From Heliocidaris erythrogramma (taxonomy: Eukaryota; Echinodermata; Echinoidea; Camarodonta; Echinometridae): a stretch of 64,000 bases of DNA. The stretch is taken from the NCBI GenBank assembly GCA_025617745.1, contig CM046853.1:29949822-30013821 (forward strand). The letters run 5' to 3'. The notes beneath the pieces were generated by a model, which made no database searches, was not told where the DNA came from, and was given only the letters and a program-made list of their open reading frames with translations. Positions within the stretch are counted from its first letter, which is position 1. Each line of letters opens with the position of its first letter. Shown here one piece after another: positions 30,001-53,961 of the stretch. A program made the translations under genes and the position numbers.

Positions 30001-33000
30001 ACATCCCAAGGCCCCTCCCAAAGTCTTGGCGTCTTGGACCTCCATTTCTGGTGGTCTCGGATCAAATGCCCAATTAGGAGATGTAGATCCACTCTAAACA
30101 AAAATAACCACATGTTTATCGTTTAAATTATTTTCGAAACGTGATTTATACTATAAATAGGAACGATTATGTACAAGGAGGCTGACCATCAATGTTGTAT
30201 GATGTATGCATCAACTGATACTTGCAATTTATGCAATTAAAATCATGTAAATGCAAGCTATTGTTTTTCTTCTTTCTTTCTTTTTTTTTTTTTGGGGGGG
30301 GGGGGGTTGGTTTGAGGGGTTTGGGGTTGGAGGTGTATAAATTTCAAATACAAATTACCTGAATAATGACTTGGTTGAATAAACCTCGACTTAGTTTGGA
30401 CAGAGTGAGGAATTCGACTGATGCTCCACCAGCACTCTCACCAAACAAGGTAATCCTGTCCCTGTTACCACCAAAAGCTTTTAAATAAAACAAATTAAAA
30501 ATAATACATGTATACATCATATATATAATTGGTATATTTGTAAAATCTAATGACACGAGAGATCCTGGCTTCAATCCGTGCTCCGTTATTACATTCTTGA
30601 TAACGTGTTTTACCCAACTTTGTCCCCTCTCGACCCAGGTGTATTAAATGGGTACCCGGCAATGTTGGGGTAATATAGCCAATAGAAAATTAAGTAAGTA
30701 TGCGAAGTGATTCAGATATTCATAAGTATGGTACCAGATCAACTGATGAAATCTATATTCTCAAGCACCGTAAACTTATTTTTCAACATAATATCCGTTT
30801 CACCGGCCCTAAGCTTTGGAGTGATTTACCTGCACCCATGAGAAATTCTGTGTCTCTCTTAAGCCTCTCGTGGAAGCTAAAACAGTGCATGATATCGGAT
30901 TATAGTTCATGATGCCTTGCTTTATTATTATGCTCGATTACTATCATCCTAACCTGTTTCCAGTATCTTTTTGTAAGAATGCCTGTGAATATTTCGATAT
31001 TTTACTCTCACCGAATTACCACTGTATTATCCATGCATGCCATACAACTCCATTATGATTATTACTATGTTGCAGTTCTCTTCCTTTTAATCCAAGTTCC
31101 CTATCCTCTTCTCCCTTCTCTTTGTCTGTCCCTTTTTTCTTTTCCTGTATTAAATTATATTGTATTTGTGTATTCAGGCGTACCCTCTACAAGCATCTGC
31201 TTATTGGGACCGCGCCTTCTTCCTTGTAATTTTGCAAGCTCTTGATTGTACTGATACTACTGTATATGCATGTAAATTGTACTATTTGAACAGATGTTTA
31301 ATGTTGTCAAAATCAATGGAAGAAAATAAATGTTAATTTGAATTGAATGACTGCAAGTCAATCGGCTATCTGTCAACACAAAGAAGTGCAATTATATTTA
31401 GCAAAAAAGAACAAAATTGCTGGAATAGATGAAACTTAAAAATCAACAATACATAAGTTGCAAGAGTAAAAAATACCAAATTTTGTATTCGTTACATGTA
31501 AAATATGTATTGTTACGGCGACCCCAATACGAGCCATATGCTTCCTGGGAACCTGTCCTCCTTCCGCCATGTTTTTGTCAATGTAAATTTAATTTTTGCC
31601 CATATTTGATTATGATAAAGAAATCTGACATCTGAATCTGAAAAAATCTGAAATTTAATTATATTATAGGGCCTCCGGAAAGAGAAGTATGATTATTTAT
31701 GAAGTTAAATTGGTAAATAAGCATAGTACCATAGAGAAAGCCATCCTTATTTGCATGACATTTAAATACATTTTAGTTACAGAAATATTTGTCCAAATGG
31801 TAAAAAAATTACGAACACACCATGGCTTAGATTTCTTGTTTTTGCTTCATTTTTACGCTTTGGTGGGATATAGTATTGGTACAATATCATCATGACGAAA
31901 TAACTGTGCTAATTTCAATTCACATGAAACATGTACAAGTAACCAAAACCAGATGTGATATTTTTAAACATTTGGATAATTATTTTTATGTTTTCTTAAG
32001 ATAATTACACATATTTTGAACATTTTGTTTTTGTTCTATACACATCTAGCTATGATCAGCTCTCTGATATCAGATAAACACCAGGTGACAATATGAAAGG
32101 TAAAGTAATGAACTCGAATGCTTTGACACCTTGGATATTATCATAAATCCATTGAAGTGCAGCCACTTGATCCAACATTCCCACATTACCAGGTGCCTCC
32201 GAATCCTCTGCAAAATTAAAAGGAAAAAAGAAAAGAAAAGAAAGAGAGCATTTAACAAAAAAAAAAATCATTTCAAAAGCCAATGAATTTTAGTTTTACA
32301 TAATGTGATAAATTTTGCACAATGATGTGTATTGTTGTGAAATCTGATAACTTTTCGACAAAGGTGTCATACTTTAAATCGAACTGACAAACGGTATCGT
32401 TTATTCACATACCAATGTTATTCTCAAGAATAAGCGATGTTTATCATGGATAACAAGACCAAGCAATTGCCCCCTAACAACATTATTTGAGTTTTTTGTA
32501 CAATGAAGAGTACACACGGGAGCCTAATCATTTAAAGAAATGCTTTTTATTTAGGCTCCCCACATTTTATTTTTTCTTCTTTATTGCCAGTCCGTTCATA
32601 TGTCTCTCGAAACTTTTTACCTATTTACCGTACATTGTAGGCCTACTTGATTTGAGTTCTTTACCCGTAAGTTTTGAAATTGACAATTATGCTTTTAAAA
32701 TCTGAATTGTTTGTGATGTAAAGGTGGAACAAAAAAACTTCAAACAATCATTATTATGATACAGAAAACTTACTTGTAGTCAATTTAGCTAGGACGCCTA
32801 ATCGATAATTTATAGACACAATGATGACATCACCAACAGCAACTAACGGGACTCCATAATAATCGTATTGATTGGCTGTCCCGATGGTGAATCCTCCACC
32901 GTGAATCCACACCATGACTGCTGCGTTGGTTGGCTACATAAAGAGAAACCACTGGAATTTATGACACTCTATTTAAAAAAACTCTTCTGATTTGATATTC

Positions 33001-35772
33001 ATAATATATTTTTACGTTTATACTTCTACAAAGGCCAACATTAACGAAATGAGATTTCTTTTAAAAAAAATGCATGATTTTTTTTGTGTCAAGAATTTCT
33101 TTACAAAATTCGACGTGGGCAAATTGATTAAACCAGTGAAGATTGACAAACTGGAGAATTGTGATAACAAAGATTAGAGACCAACAAAAAATGATCTAGT
33201 AAACTTTACAGATAGTTTATTCACTGTTAGTCTCGGAGATCTTGGGTCGTGTGAACCGTGGGTTGAAAGGGAAGAGTCCCAACAAAATAAAATTTGCAAG
33301 CAGTGCAAACCAATTGCATGACAGTAAGTAATGTAAACTGATGTTAGGCAAAAGTTGTGTCTTAGATGGCCATTATGGACATGTTCAAGATGTTAAAGTC
33401 GGTTATGCATGGACAAATTCGAAGTTACATTCCCCAAAAATGTATTCATTTTATTCATAAAAATATTAAAGTTAAATCACGGATATGGAGTTGTGAGCCC
33501 ACCTGTAATTAATTTCTCAATCCTTGTTCATATCTCGTATGCCGACGTGTATGGCTTTTCTGCCTGTAAACGATGTAGTCATTGTCCGAACTTAACATTA
33601 TAATTGAGCATATATGCAAAAAATAAAACAATAACAACAACAGCACTATTTCAATAATATTCATTTTCAGGTTAAAGGTTATCACATCTTGACATAGTGT
33701 TACCTTTGGGCTTGGAGAATATACATTGAGATAGAGACAATCCTCAGACATTGGTCCTACTGATGGAAACTGTGGATTCTCCAATGCCATGCATGCTTCC
33801 TTGAACTCCGTAACACGTAGAGGTTCATCCCATTGCTGTTTGGTAGTCGGTGGTTTGAAGCGTCGAGGTGGCTCCGCAAAAGGTACTCCCTATCATGGAG
33901 AAACGATGTTTGTTCGTTTGATTTGATCATTTATTACCAAAAATCATGTCGCAATGCACAGATACGGCAAATCCATATACAATATAGACATAATTTTGCA
34001 AAAGAAAGAGGTGACCCATGCCATGACAGCATAATATAGGTACTTTACTTGACCTTCGTGTGAAGATTCGATGTCAAAGGCCATGAAAATCATTACAGCC
34101 TGTTTTCCCACATTTGCGCTGGTTTTGATGAACAAGGACAATGCCATTACTTTTTTGGGCCCTCAAGAATAATAGAGTTTAACCACTGACTAGGTTACCC
34201 TGGGTAAAGAAGACAAATAAATAAATAAATTATTTTTAAAATTCTTTTTGCTCTTCGTAGGAATGGCATTTTATCATTTTCGCCCATATAATACTTTCAA
34301 GACCTTTCATAGACACCGAAAAGTTGACTCTTTTATTTTTATCAAGTACACAGTAAGTAGAATAGCCTGAAAGTAAATTCCAAAGTCTATATTTTTCATA
34401 TTAAATATAACAATAAAGGTCGTGATTATGAGCGTTTTGTCAAGTATGGATATCGACTCATTGTTGACTATGGAAAGTGAACAGTGAGTTTGCAGTTTTC
34501 GTGTATGACAAGTTAGAAAGTAAATATTTGTAGATCGAGTTCAACGAATACAACCACGTAGGCCTACAAGGCAAATGCCTTCAGGATGACTGAGCTCTCG
34601 GTTGAAATTTCTTTATTTCCAAACGTTATCATGCAAAATTATAAATTATCATTCTTCGATGTAATATCATTCAGATGTACTAAAATTTCAAGTAATTTTC
34701 AAGTAAAATTGTAAGGTTGACAAGTGCATTTAACTATACTTTTGACAGTTTCATGCAAAAATAATTACACTTAAGCATGCACATGTCTCTTTCTCCTTAT
34801 TCTGCAGATATGCGCAGAAGAAATGTATATATATATATATATGTGTAGTGCCCTTTTACCAGAATTCATTGATAATATTTTTTTTTCTTTTGCCTCCAAA
34901 AGAGGATTTATTATCATTCAACATTTCAAATATGACATCATGTTTACTTTTTCCATAGTAACTTGAAACATATTGCATTAATTTCACAATATCTTCGGGT
35001 AATCCATATTTCTTTTGTCGAGTCTTACTTATGTACATTCTCTTTTCAATTTCTCTTTTGAATACATGTCTTAAATTGAAATATCTTCTGTCTGCTCCAG
35101 TTCTATTTCGTTCAATAATCATATTATTCATTGATAATAGTAAAAAGAAAAAAAAAACTATTCACTCTTTTTCCCGAATCATACAACATCACGATACAAT
35201 TTTAGGCTACTTATACATGGTATCAATATCAATCAGTAAACGGAACATAGATTCCAATCAATACCCCCCCCCCCCAAAAAAAAAAAAAGTAGAAAAAGAA
35301 TAAGAAGAAGAAGAAGAAGAAGAAGAAATAGAAGAAGAAAACAAAATGATAAAGAATACAATTCGTGTAAATCTTTGTATTACGGTTGTTTATATAACTT
35401 AAACTATTTATATTTTCTGATTAAAGCTGAATCCGTGCTTGTCAGTTATCTTATCAAAAAAATGAAAAAAACGTGATTGAAGGCTTCTATTATACATCTC
35501 GACATTAAACTTATTATACAACTTTTCATGTCCTTCATTTAAAAACTCGTTTGTAATTTTTAATCGTGAAAACTACACACAAGCCATAAATAAGAAGGCA
35601 AACTTACCAGATAAATGTCAATTTCTTTATCAACACCAATAAAGTTCTCCTCAGTAAAACGAACAGTTTTGCCTATGAGCATGCCTTGGGCTACAGTTAC
35701 GTTTGGGTCAGCAACTAAAACATCGGGCATCAAAGCAACTGACAGAAGGCTGAGGAGGATGAAGAAGTCCAT
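26911..35772 (-). CDS. Gene 3: secreted cholinesterase-like carboxylesterase with T (WAT) tail, 11 exons, 595 aa
   Basis: Exons in coding order: 35608-35772, 33704-33889, 32774-32933, 32130-32207, 30359-30477, 29923-30093, 29286-29517, 28837-29044, 28364-28543, 27663-27835, 26911-27026. Borders and phases agree; total 1788 nt including TGA. Seen: signal peptide ([19 protein letters not shown]), GVPFAEPP, loop ending [10 protein letters not shown], oxyanion segment [13 protein letters not shown] (Ser211), GFNRDEG (Glu333) and GAGHGED (His454). Exon 7 of genes 1 and 2 is split here by a 241-bp intron (29045-29285) inside the Gly codon before V-T-D-D-I-L. The tail has W-x6-W-x6-W-x6-Y-x5-C. Intron 4 carries a SINE-like and a LINE fragment; intron 1 holds an unrecognised 91-codon frame. 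Inferred: secreted esterase with tail-mediated oligomerisation. Classical acetylcholine specificity is unlikely because the Trp-bearing loop is missing. Confidence 0.9.
30570..30690 (+). mobile_element. SINE-like fragment in intron 4 of gene 3
   Basis: CGACCCAGGTGTATTAAATG and GGTACCCGGCAATG match the body of the SINE-like element at 14286-14529 (CCACCCAGGTGTAAATGGGT). The tRNA-like head is degenerate. Confidence 0.5.
30700..31347 (+). pseudogene. 3' fragment of a non-LTR retrotransposon (LINE)
   Basis: A 70-codon frame at 30700-30912 ends with the pattern found at the C-terminus of Jockey/CR1-type reverse transcriptases: Y-G-T-R-S near the start, [17 protein letters not shown], then a K/L-rich tail. 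After the stop comes about 430 bp of AT-rich sequence like a LINE 3' UTR, ending in AATTTGAATTGAATG. The upstream reverse transcriptase is missing, so this is a 5'-truncated copy inserted opposite to gene 3. The family is uncertain. Confidence 0.6.
34856..35131 (-). CDS. Unrecognised 91-codon open frame in intron 1 of gene 3
   Basis: The frame begins [16 protein letters not shown], is Lys/Asn/Ile-rich and includes [21 protein letters not shown] do not recognise a family, and no signal peptide or membrane segment is seen. It lies on the same strand as gene 3 but inside its first intron. It may be chance, a transposon remnant, or a small nested gene. Confidence 0.2.
   Translation of the reverse strand: MNNMIIERNRTGADRRYFNLRHVFKREIEKRMYISKTRQKKYGLPEDIVKLMQYVSSYYGKSKHDVIFEMLNDNKSSFGGKRKKNIINEFW
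35305..35340. repeat. GAA microsatellite in intron 1 of gene 3
   Basis: AAGAAGAAGAAG repeats preceded by poly-C and poly-A runs near 35265-35288. Confidence 0.8.
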
Positions 35773-38700
35773 TTTACAAAATAGGATTCCTTATCATAAA
35801 TATCCAGTGTAGTCTGATACAATCATATGAGGTAAAATGTCCCAGTCACTGAAATATGGAGGTATGCCTTACTTCAGGTACAAAGAAGGAGTCTATTCGT
35901 GTTCTTGCGGCGTTGAACCTTCTAGCGTTCTTGTATAACTGTACGCTTATTGGTTCTTTCATCATTTTCTGAGTCTTTTCTCTTTAGGCCTATGGGTAAA
36001 GGTCAGTTCATACTTTCCAACAATAATATTGGTTTATTTATCCATCCCATAATAAGAATTTCGAGCACGTCTCAAAGGTGGTAGTTGCTTGTATTTAAAG
36101 AGTAGTTGTCCGGAGGTACTTGCCCATAAACACATGTTCGAAATTTTGCACATAGTTCGTTATCTCAAGTGAAATCTGGATACATTTGAGTGAAATTTCG
36201 CCTGTTTTCCTACAACGCACTGATGTTTACATTTCACTTTTTTATGAACATTAAAAAAATGATTTAAGATTGTATCAATTCGGAATACCATGGGAATGAT
36301 AAATTCAAAATGTTATGACACAAAGTCATATAGTCATGGTAGTGTAGATCGTGCTCTAGAAATAGAATATCATATAAAACGTCCACCTGACGATGTCTGT
36401 TTTATGTGTTTGAAATAGAAAATTGGAGGTTTTCGATTCTTCATCGATCAGACGCAAATTGGCAACTATACGATTTCCTTTTCGAACAACTATATAATTA
36501 TGTTTTATACACAATTATATAGAGAAATTAACCTTTTTTCGCCTGTTAATGAAGGATATATCTATTTCATCGGGGAGGACATGTTTGCTAGTAATATGGT
36601 GATGGATTTCTTTTACAAGAGAAAAATGGAAAGTTTATAAAAAGATTAATTTATAAACGTAAATGAGAGTAGCTTGAATTCACAACCCCTATGCCATCTA
36701 ACAGATCCCCTTCCTCGATCTACTGTACTTGTTCAGAGTAAAATTTGTGAACAAAAATGTTTTTGATTCAGATTATTTTCGATTTTCAGGAAATTTTTTT
36801 TTTGTTATTCTTTATATCCAAAACTCCCTTCTTCGTTCTTTCTATCCTATTTCTTCCCTTTAAACGCCATGAGCGCCCAGCATAGGTGAATACCGGCGCT
36901 ATAAAAGAAGCCATAATCATCACAATCATAATCATCATCATCATCTTTGAACCTCTTCTATTATTCTCCTTTGTTCATTTTATTTTCCTGTCAATCTGAT
37001 AACTCTTATTCTTTTTCTCTCTCCCTACCTCCCCCTTCCCCGCTTTCTCTCCATATCCCTCTTTCTCTCTCGCCTGTATGCCTCTCTTTCACACTCGCAA
37101 CACACCGCACAACCGTTGTGTTAAGAAACGTATAAACAACCCTTATTGCTCATTTCAAAGTACAATACAGTCATCATTACCCAAATAGCATATGCATACA
37201 CTGTATTTCAGACTTACATCAATTCGTTCTTCTTTATTTGTTTACTAAAGCACATTAAATGAGGTTTAAACAAAAAAATTGGCTGGTTTATGCCCCAATT
37301 TAGCTTTAAATTACAAGGTTACGATCATTTTTTTTTAAAGACATAGCCTTTCAAAAGTTACAAACATGGCAAAGAGAGCGCGTTGAATAGCATCATTGTA
37401 GCCTGAACATTTCGTGGGAAGCTCTCAAATTTGATTCTTGTTACAAAAACGAGTCTTAAGAATTAAGGTCAGTGTCATTTACGCAATATTAAGGTAGTAT
37501 CTTTAGTATCTGTAGTATCTCTTTCTTGGAGGCATAGTGGTCATATCTAATAAAATCAAAATATGTTAAGCAATGTTCATAGATATTCTATATGGATATC
37601 ATAAAATAAGTGTTCTGTGTTTGTTACTTAACTTGAAATATATATTGGAAGAATTGAATAATACAGTTATTATTTTCATTAAAATCCATGTTTGTTTGTT
37701 GCCTACAGTACATCAATCACGCCACAATGATTGAAATATGAATGAGTTGAAGCAGTAAGTATATCACCAGTTACATCAAAAACTTATTTTGCTTCCTCTA
37801 CTTAAAAAAATATTTTGAATGCATATAATAACATTTTAATAATGGAATATCAATCTAGAATGTTTCAGTGATGATTTCACCAGGAAATTATGAGTTAGAA
37901 TGACTCCAATGGAAAAGTATGTCGTGAAATGCAGAAACGACAGTTATTTATTGTGCACTGATGGTAATTCACATGAAGTTAAGGAGATACTACAACAACA
38001 TTACCTACCACATTTCACCTAAGGGTGATTAAGTACTATTCAATCAAAACCTCGTTGCATTTTTTAGACACCCCGTATGGACTCGTAAATTAGGAAGAAC
38101 AGACATGACCCTTATGTGTGCCAGCTCAGAATCGTGAAGAAGTAATTTATCATGCATATTTCTTTCCGAATAGTTAAGAAAGACTTGATTTGAGTTGATT
38201 TGATTACACATATTTTTTAAATGTTGAAATATGTTGTTCTGAAATAATGAACTCACATCTTCATATGCCACATGAACAGGGAAACGAATATAAAGTAGTG
38301 TGTATAGATGGGGGATATCCATGTATAGACCGCTTCTGTAATGTATACAACTTTATGCACATATATTCTCTGAGCACCTAGTGACGAGCTATTCCATGAA
38401 CCTGCTATTTATAAATGAGCCTCAATGCTTGGAATCCAGTTTGCATACATTATTTGTAGCTATGTCCGGCAAGCTTTCAGGATGTCAAGAACAACCTTTG
38501 ATTGGAATGTATGCATAAAATTTGCATATATTACCGAAGCGGTCTATTGCATGTAATCCCATATTCTGGAACCCATACCGATTTGAATATGCAATACCCC
38601 TATCCTATTACTATAGACTTAGCATTAGAAAAATAATTAGACTGCCTGTTAATCAGAAAGGGGAAAGGATCATGAAGTAAATGATATACAAATATATACA

Positions 38701-40040
38701 TGTATACAGTGTATATTGTCATGAGAGGGTTTGGTGGAAAAAAATATGGTTCCCTTGGTGACGTGAACCACGAGGGTACCATAGTTTAACCAGAGACTTG
38801 AATTTAGGCAGTATGTATTTTGTTTATAACCGTCATCTTGAACTAAAGCCTAAAATCACGCTTCTCATCTTCTCATGATCATCTGCACCGTAGACCTATA
38901 GTAGACCGCACACTTTCGTACACAGTTTTGAAGAAGGGCTCATGTTTGAATTTGCGCGGATATCAAACGCGTAATGATGGCATCATCACGTGCCGGTGCC
39001 TAAAACAATAGATACGCGCAAATGAATGTCGTCACGATGTAGTACACACTTTACATGGTGATGTCATGCGCTGTAAATAGTATTACTATTCACGGATCGT
39101 GACGTTAGATATTACACTCCATAGTAATTTGCTCATTTGTATGAGGCTAGTAGGAATGGTATTTGTCACATGGCGCACATTGGACCAATCAATTGCGCAA
39201 ATTCTTTTCATGACGGGTATAATAAAGACTATTACAAACATAGTATCTACAGTTTACCTATTATATCACCAGATCTTGTACAAATATATGCAATGAAATG
39301 AAATGAAAGATTAACAAAATATAACATAAAAATGTGCAAGGGTGGACGCTGCAGAGATGTATGTTATCATGTAAGCAATAACATCTCTAGCTAATTGATA
39401 GCAAAATTTTGTCATAAAATTACCATCATGACCCTGTTTTCAGTTATACACTTTGGAAAAATAATTCCAGTGTTTCGTGGATATAATGACTAGAAGACTA
39501 GATGAGTAGAATGTTACTTTGAATAGAATGGAACAGAGCTATAAAGCCAGATTTAATTTGGTACTGGAAATGAAAGTGGTTGAAGTTGCATATACTTGAT
39601 TTTGTAAAAGACAAATCGAACGTTTTCAGTAAAACGATTAATAACCAGGGTCTCAAAAGAACAACTAGGATATTTAGGTATTCGTCGTTTTCTAAGACTG
39701 TTTTAATACAACATACACTTTGAAACAAAAATATAAAATGTCATTTAATATAAAAATTAACTAAATTCACCGAAACTAAACTAGTACCATTCAAACCATC
39801 TCTTATCTCATCGAGTTATTTTCCAATGGTAAACTCTAAAACAATGACATATGATTTTACCGATTTTTAGACGATTCAATTGTTAACGTTATAAAGCTTC
39901 AATTTACATTTCTATATTACAAGCGTATTCTTCCATACAATTGGATTTTTCTTAAAATATTACATATTTCTCCTTGTATTAGATATCTAGTCGTTAGGGG
40001 AAACTCGTTCTGCAATTATTTTGATTTGGACCATACAGTC
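35773..40040. other. Intergenic region between gene 3 and gene 4
   Basis: About 4.3 kb without a recognisable gene. It includes a CT-rich patch at 37.0-37.1 kb, a MITE (38320-38553) and AT-rich unique sequence. Short frames here have no family resemblance that I can identify. Confidence 0.6.
38320..38553. repeat. MITE, about 234 bp
   Basis: Ends are inverted copies: ATGTATAGACCGCTTCTGTA at the left and, on the minus strand, ATGCAATAGACCGCTTCGGT at the right. Pairing continues for about 40 bp into TTTATGC. Confidence 0.7.
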
Positions 40041-50692
<10,652 letters not shown>

Positions 50693-50734
50693 TTCGCTAT
50701 AAGTCGCCATTCGTATCTTGTATAATCCTATAAG

Positions 50735-50740
50735 CTTATA
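50735..50740 (-). promoter_or_regulatory. Candidate TATA box of gene 4
   Basis: TTATAAGC on the minus strand, about 43 nt upstream of the ATG at 50692. At usual TATA-to-start spacing transcription would begin near 50708-50712, which favours the ATG at 50692 over that at 50710. Confidence 0.3.
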
Positions 50741-51719
50741 ATCACATGCCCCACGCACATGTAACTTATAACAGATGCTTATTCACTTACTAAGCAATAT
50801 GTTGTATTCCTATCTTTACTGGTCATTATAATTATAGGTGGGCGCATGCGCATCACTCTGATATTTAGTCTTAGTTGGCATACCTTCACAAATTATCGTC
50901 GAAAGAATAATATGGGATTATATTAATTGTCGGATTTAATAATATGGTAATCATGAGAATTATGCAAAACTTATCAATTGTTGTTTCTTGTTTATACGTT
51001 TTGATGCCAAATGTCCTCTTTTTAATAAAAGTATTGTTTTTAGAAAAGAAATAAGTATTTCACTCGTCCCATATCATAGACTGTTGCTTTTTAAATCTCA
51101 TTTGAATCAGTGAAACTTCAATGAAATTTTTAAGAAACTGATTTCAAATCATATGGACAATATATTTCCATCAAACTATTGATTCAACTGAGATGTAACA
51201 ATTTTGTAAATTACATGCTTACTCAAAATTATTTTCCCTTAGAAAAGCTACACCCTCGTCTACATCAAACATCCTTGTAATAACTTGGCCTTGGAAAACT
51301 ATACCCCATAAAATGTCATGTATCATTAATTAATAATGATCTCGAAATATATGAGACACTGAATTCCCTCAATACTTATTCACTTAACTCCCTTGAATAT
51401 ATTTTAAGGGTCGTCACTCGACCATTTCCCACGGTGACAGGGGTGAAAATATCATAATTTTCCCACAACCCACTCTAATTTAAGAATATTGAGATTTTGA
51501 AAATAAGAAGACGTATTTTGAAGTATGTTTCTCACCAGTTTGTATTACACAAATATACCGGTAGACCCGGCCAGTGGAGCATTTAGGGGGGAGGGGGCAA
51601 TTCCGACACGTCCCTTCTCCCCTTTGAAAGCAAAGTATACATTGTGCCCAACCTACCCCTTTCGAAAGAAAAATATACATGTACATTGTGCCCCCGCCCT
51701 TTAGGGATTTTGCCCCCTT

Positions 51720-52485
51720 CCCCTCCCCCTTTTTAGAACTGATAACTCTTTCTTCATTTTTTTTTTCGCTTGGTAAAGAATTCGTGAGGAAAACTGGACC
51801 TAAAACAATCTGATAACCTTTTTTTTTGCTTGTAAGAAAATGTGTCCCCCCCCCCTTTACAAAATTCTGGATCCGCCCCTGCGGTAGATGATACAAGTCT
51901 CTCTCTCCCTCTCCCTCTCTTTTTCTTACATATTCGGTTACATGTATCAACAATGTACACACAAAGTTTAAGAGATGTAATACTTTTAATAGGGTTACCC
52001 TGCTAGTCATAAGGACCACTAACCATAACGCGTGACTAAATGAATAGCGGTCTTTCTAAATAGCAAGCTATTCATAAGCTATTCATAAGGACTCCATTCA
52101 TAAGGAACACTATTCACAACTATTCATTAGGACCGGTATTCATAACACGTGTTAAATGAATAGCGGTCCTTATGAATAGCGAGCGGGCCCCCTTTTTTAT
52201 GTTTTTTTTCCTTTTGTTTGTCAGAGAATTCTTGAGGCAAACTGGGCCCCCAAAATCTGATAACTTTTTTTTTCTTTATCTTCTTGTCAGAAATTTTGTG
52301 TGCCCACCCCTTTTTTTAATTTTTTTTTAAAACAAAATCCTGGATCCGAGCCCCCCTGCGGTAGTCTACCTCCCCTCCCCCTTTTCTCTCCCCCTCCCCC
52401 TCTCTCTCTCTCTTTCTCTTACAGTAAGATGTTACAGGTATAAACAATGTGCTCACAAAGTTTAAGAGATGTAATACTTTAAATC
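51720..52485. repeat. Diverged duplicated segment around a palindromic array
   Basis: The block at about 51720-51990 and the block at about 52190-52485 share, in order, a T-run, GAATTC-T-TGAGG-AAACTGG, ATCTGATAACTTT, CTGGATCCG-CCCCTGCGGTAG, a CT run and AAGTTTAAGAGATGTAATAC. Between them (52020-52185) are inverted and direct copies of CTATTCATAAGGAC. Confidence 0.65.
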
Positions 52486-53276
52486 TTTTTTTTTTCTAAA
52501 CAGAAACAAAAAGAGCTTTCCTACATTATGTCAGAGTGACTTTACCAATGCTCGAATTAGAGATTTATTATATTCCCATAGAATGACAAGCCACTATAAC
52601 TTTAGCATCATCTGGAAAATTAGATCTCGTTCGGAATAAATGTTCCCCTTTTGTTCTGCTTTCATATAACAAAATTGCACAAGCTTAACTTGGGGAAGTT
52701 ATCATAAAATTTTTAGTATATTATATATGGCAATTCCCTTAAAACTTGAAACAACATGATAATGATTCTCACTGAAATGTTAACTTAACATCGTTCAAAT
52801 ACTTTTATGAAAAAGGGCTATTCAGACGTCGAAACTATTTTCTGGACACGTCTTATTTTACATTGTAATTATTCTTCTTGACGTATCTTCACTTCATTTT
52901 CTCACATAATTGTTATAACCTTATCGTCTAAGCTCTTTGTTTAGCTATACTGGTGTTGATCTCTGTGAAAATATATTAACCCCCCCCCCCAAAAAAAAAA
53001 AAAAAAACAAAAAAAAACAACAAAAAAAAAACAAAACAAAACAAAACAAAACAACAAAAAAACAAATAAACAAACAAACATCAACGCACGTAATTTTACT
53101 TTGCTTTTGAATAACTCGTAATCATAATAATAATAATATAGGCCTACGTTTACTATTCAATCCAAATTGTATCTATTCTCTGGAATATGAAGCACGTCTT
53201 ATTTATAAGTTCATACAAAAGCTCAAACATCTTTATTGTTATAGGATTTGAAGGTTGCATGGTGAAGTTGTAATTT

Positions 53277-53961
53277 AGAAAAAAAGGTTTGCGGTACAAC
53301 CATGTGAGTTGGAATAACTCCACGTTCCGATCAGAATGCTTTCACGTTTCTCTCCTCAATTTGTTCATTATCATTGTTTTTTCACCTTTCTCTCCACAGC
53401 CACACCTGTCCACTTCATTCATAACATTTATTATATTTATTATTAGTATACTCATTCTGGTGTCAATATTTCACCTTATTCCATATGTATGTTTTAACCT
53501 TAATTTCTTTCCTCAACAGGATGTCATGTTTCTCTCCACAGATTACCTACGGTCCTAATCCCCCTTTACTTTTGTTTCCAGCTTTTCCAGACGGTTAATT
53601 GGTTTCTTAGTCCTATTGTTCACTTGTTTTCAATATTTTTTTCAACGCAGGATTAGTTTGATGTTACTTATCCTTTCAATGCAGGTACCTTGATGTCATT
53701 TATCCCTTCAATGCAGGTACTTTGATGTTACTGTTACTATTTCTTTCTATACTAATTCTGTGATGTTATTGTTTGCCTCCATTTTAAAAAGTGAATTGTC
53801 TAACATTACAAACAAGTTGTGAAGGTGTAGAATTTCTACCGCTTCATAGATAAATTCTGCTGATTTATTCGCTCTTCTTATTCTCCTGACGACGGCCAGA
53901 GCATTCTGACCGGAACGTGGAGTTATTCCAACTCACATGGTTGTACCGCAAACCTTTTTTC
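53277..53961. mobile_element. Non-autonomous foldback element, about 685 bp
   Basis: The 60-bp ends are near-identical inverted repeats (GGTTTGCGGTACAACCATGT, continuing to CCACGTTCCG and CAGAATGCT). The interior includes tandem copies of CCTTCAATGCAGGTAC (53667-53730). There is no recognisable transposase. Confidence 0.75.
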
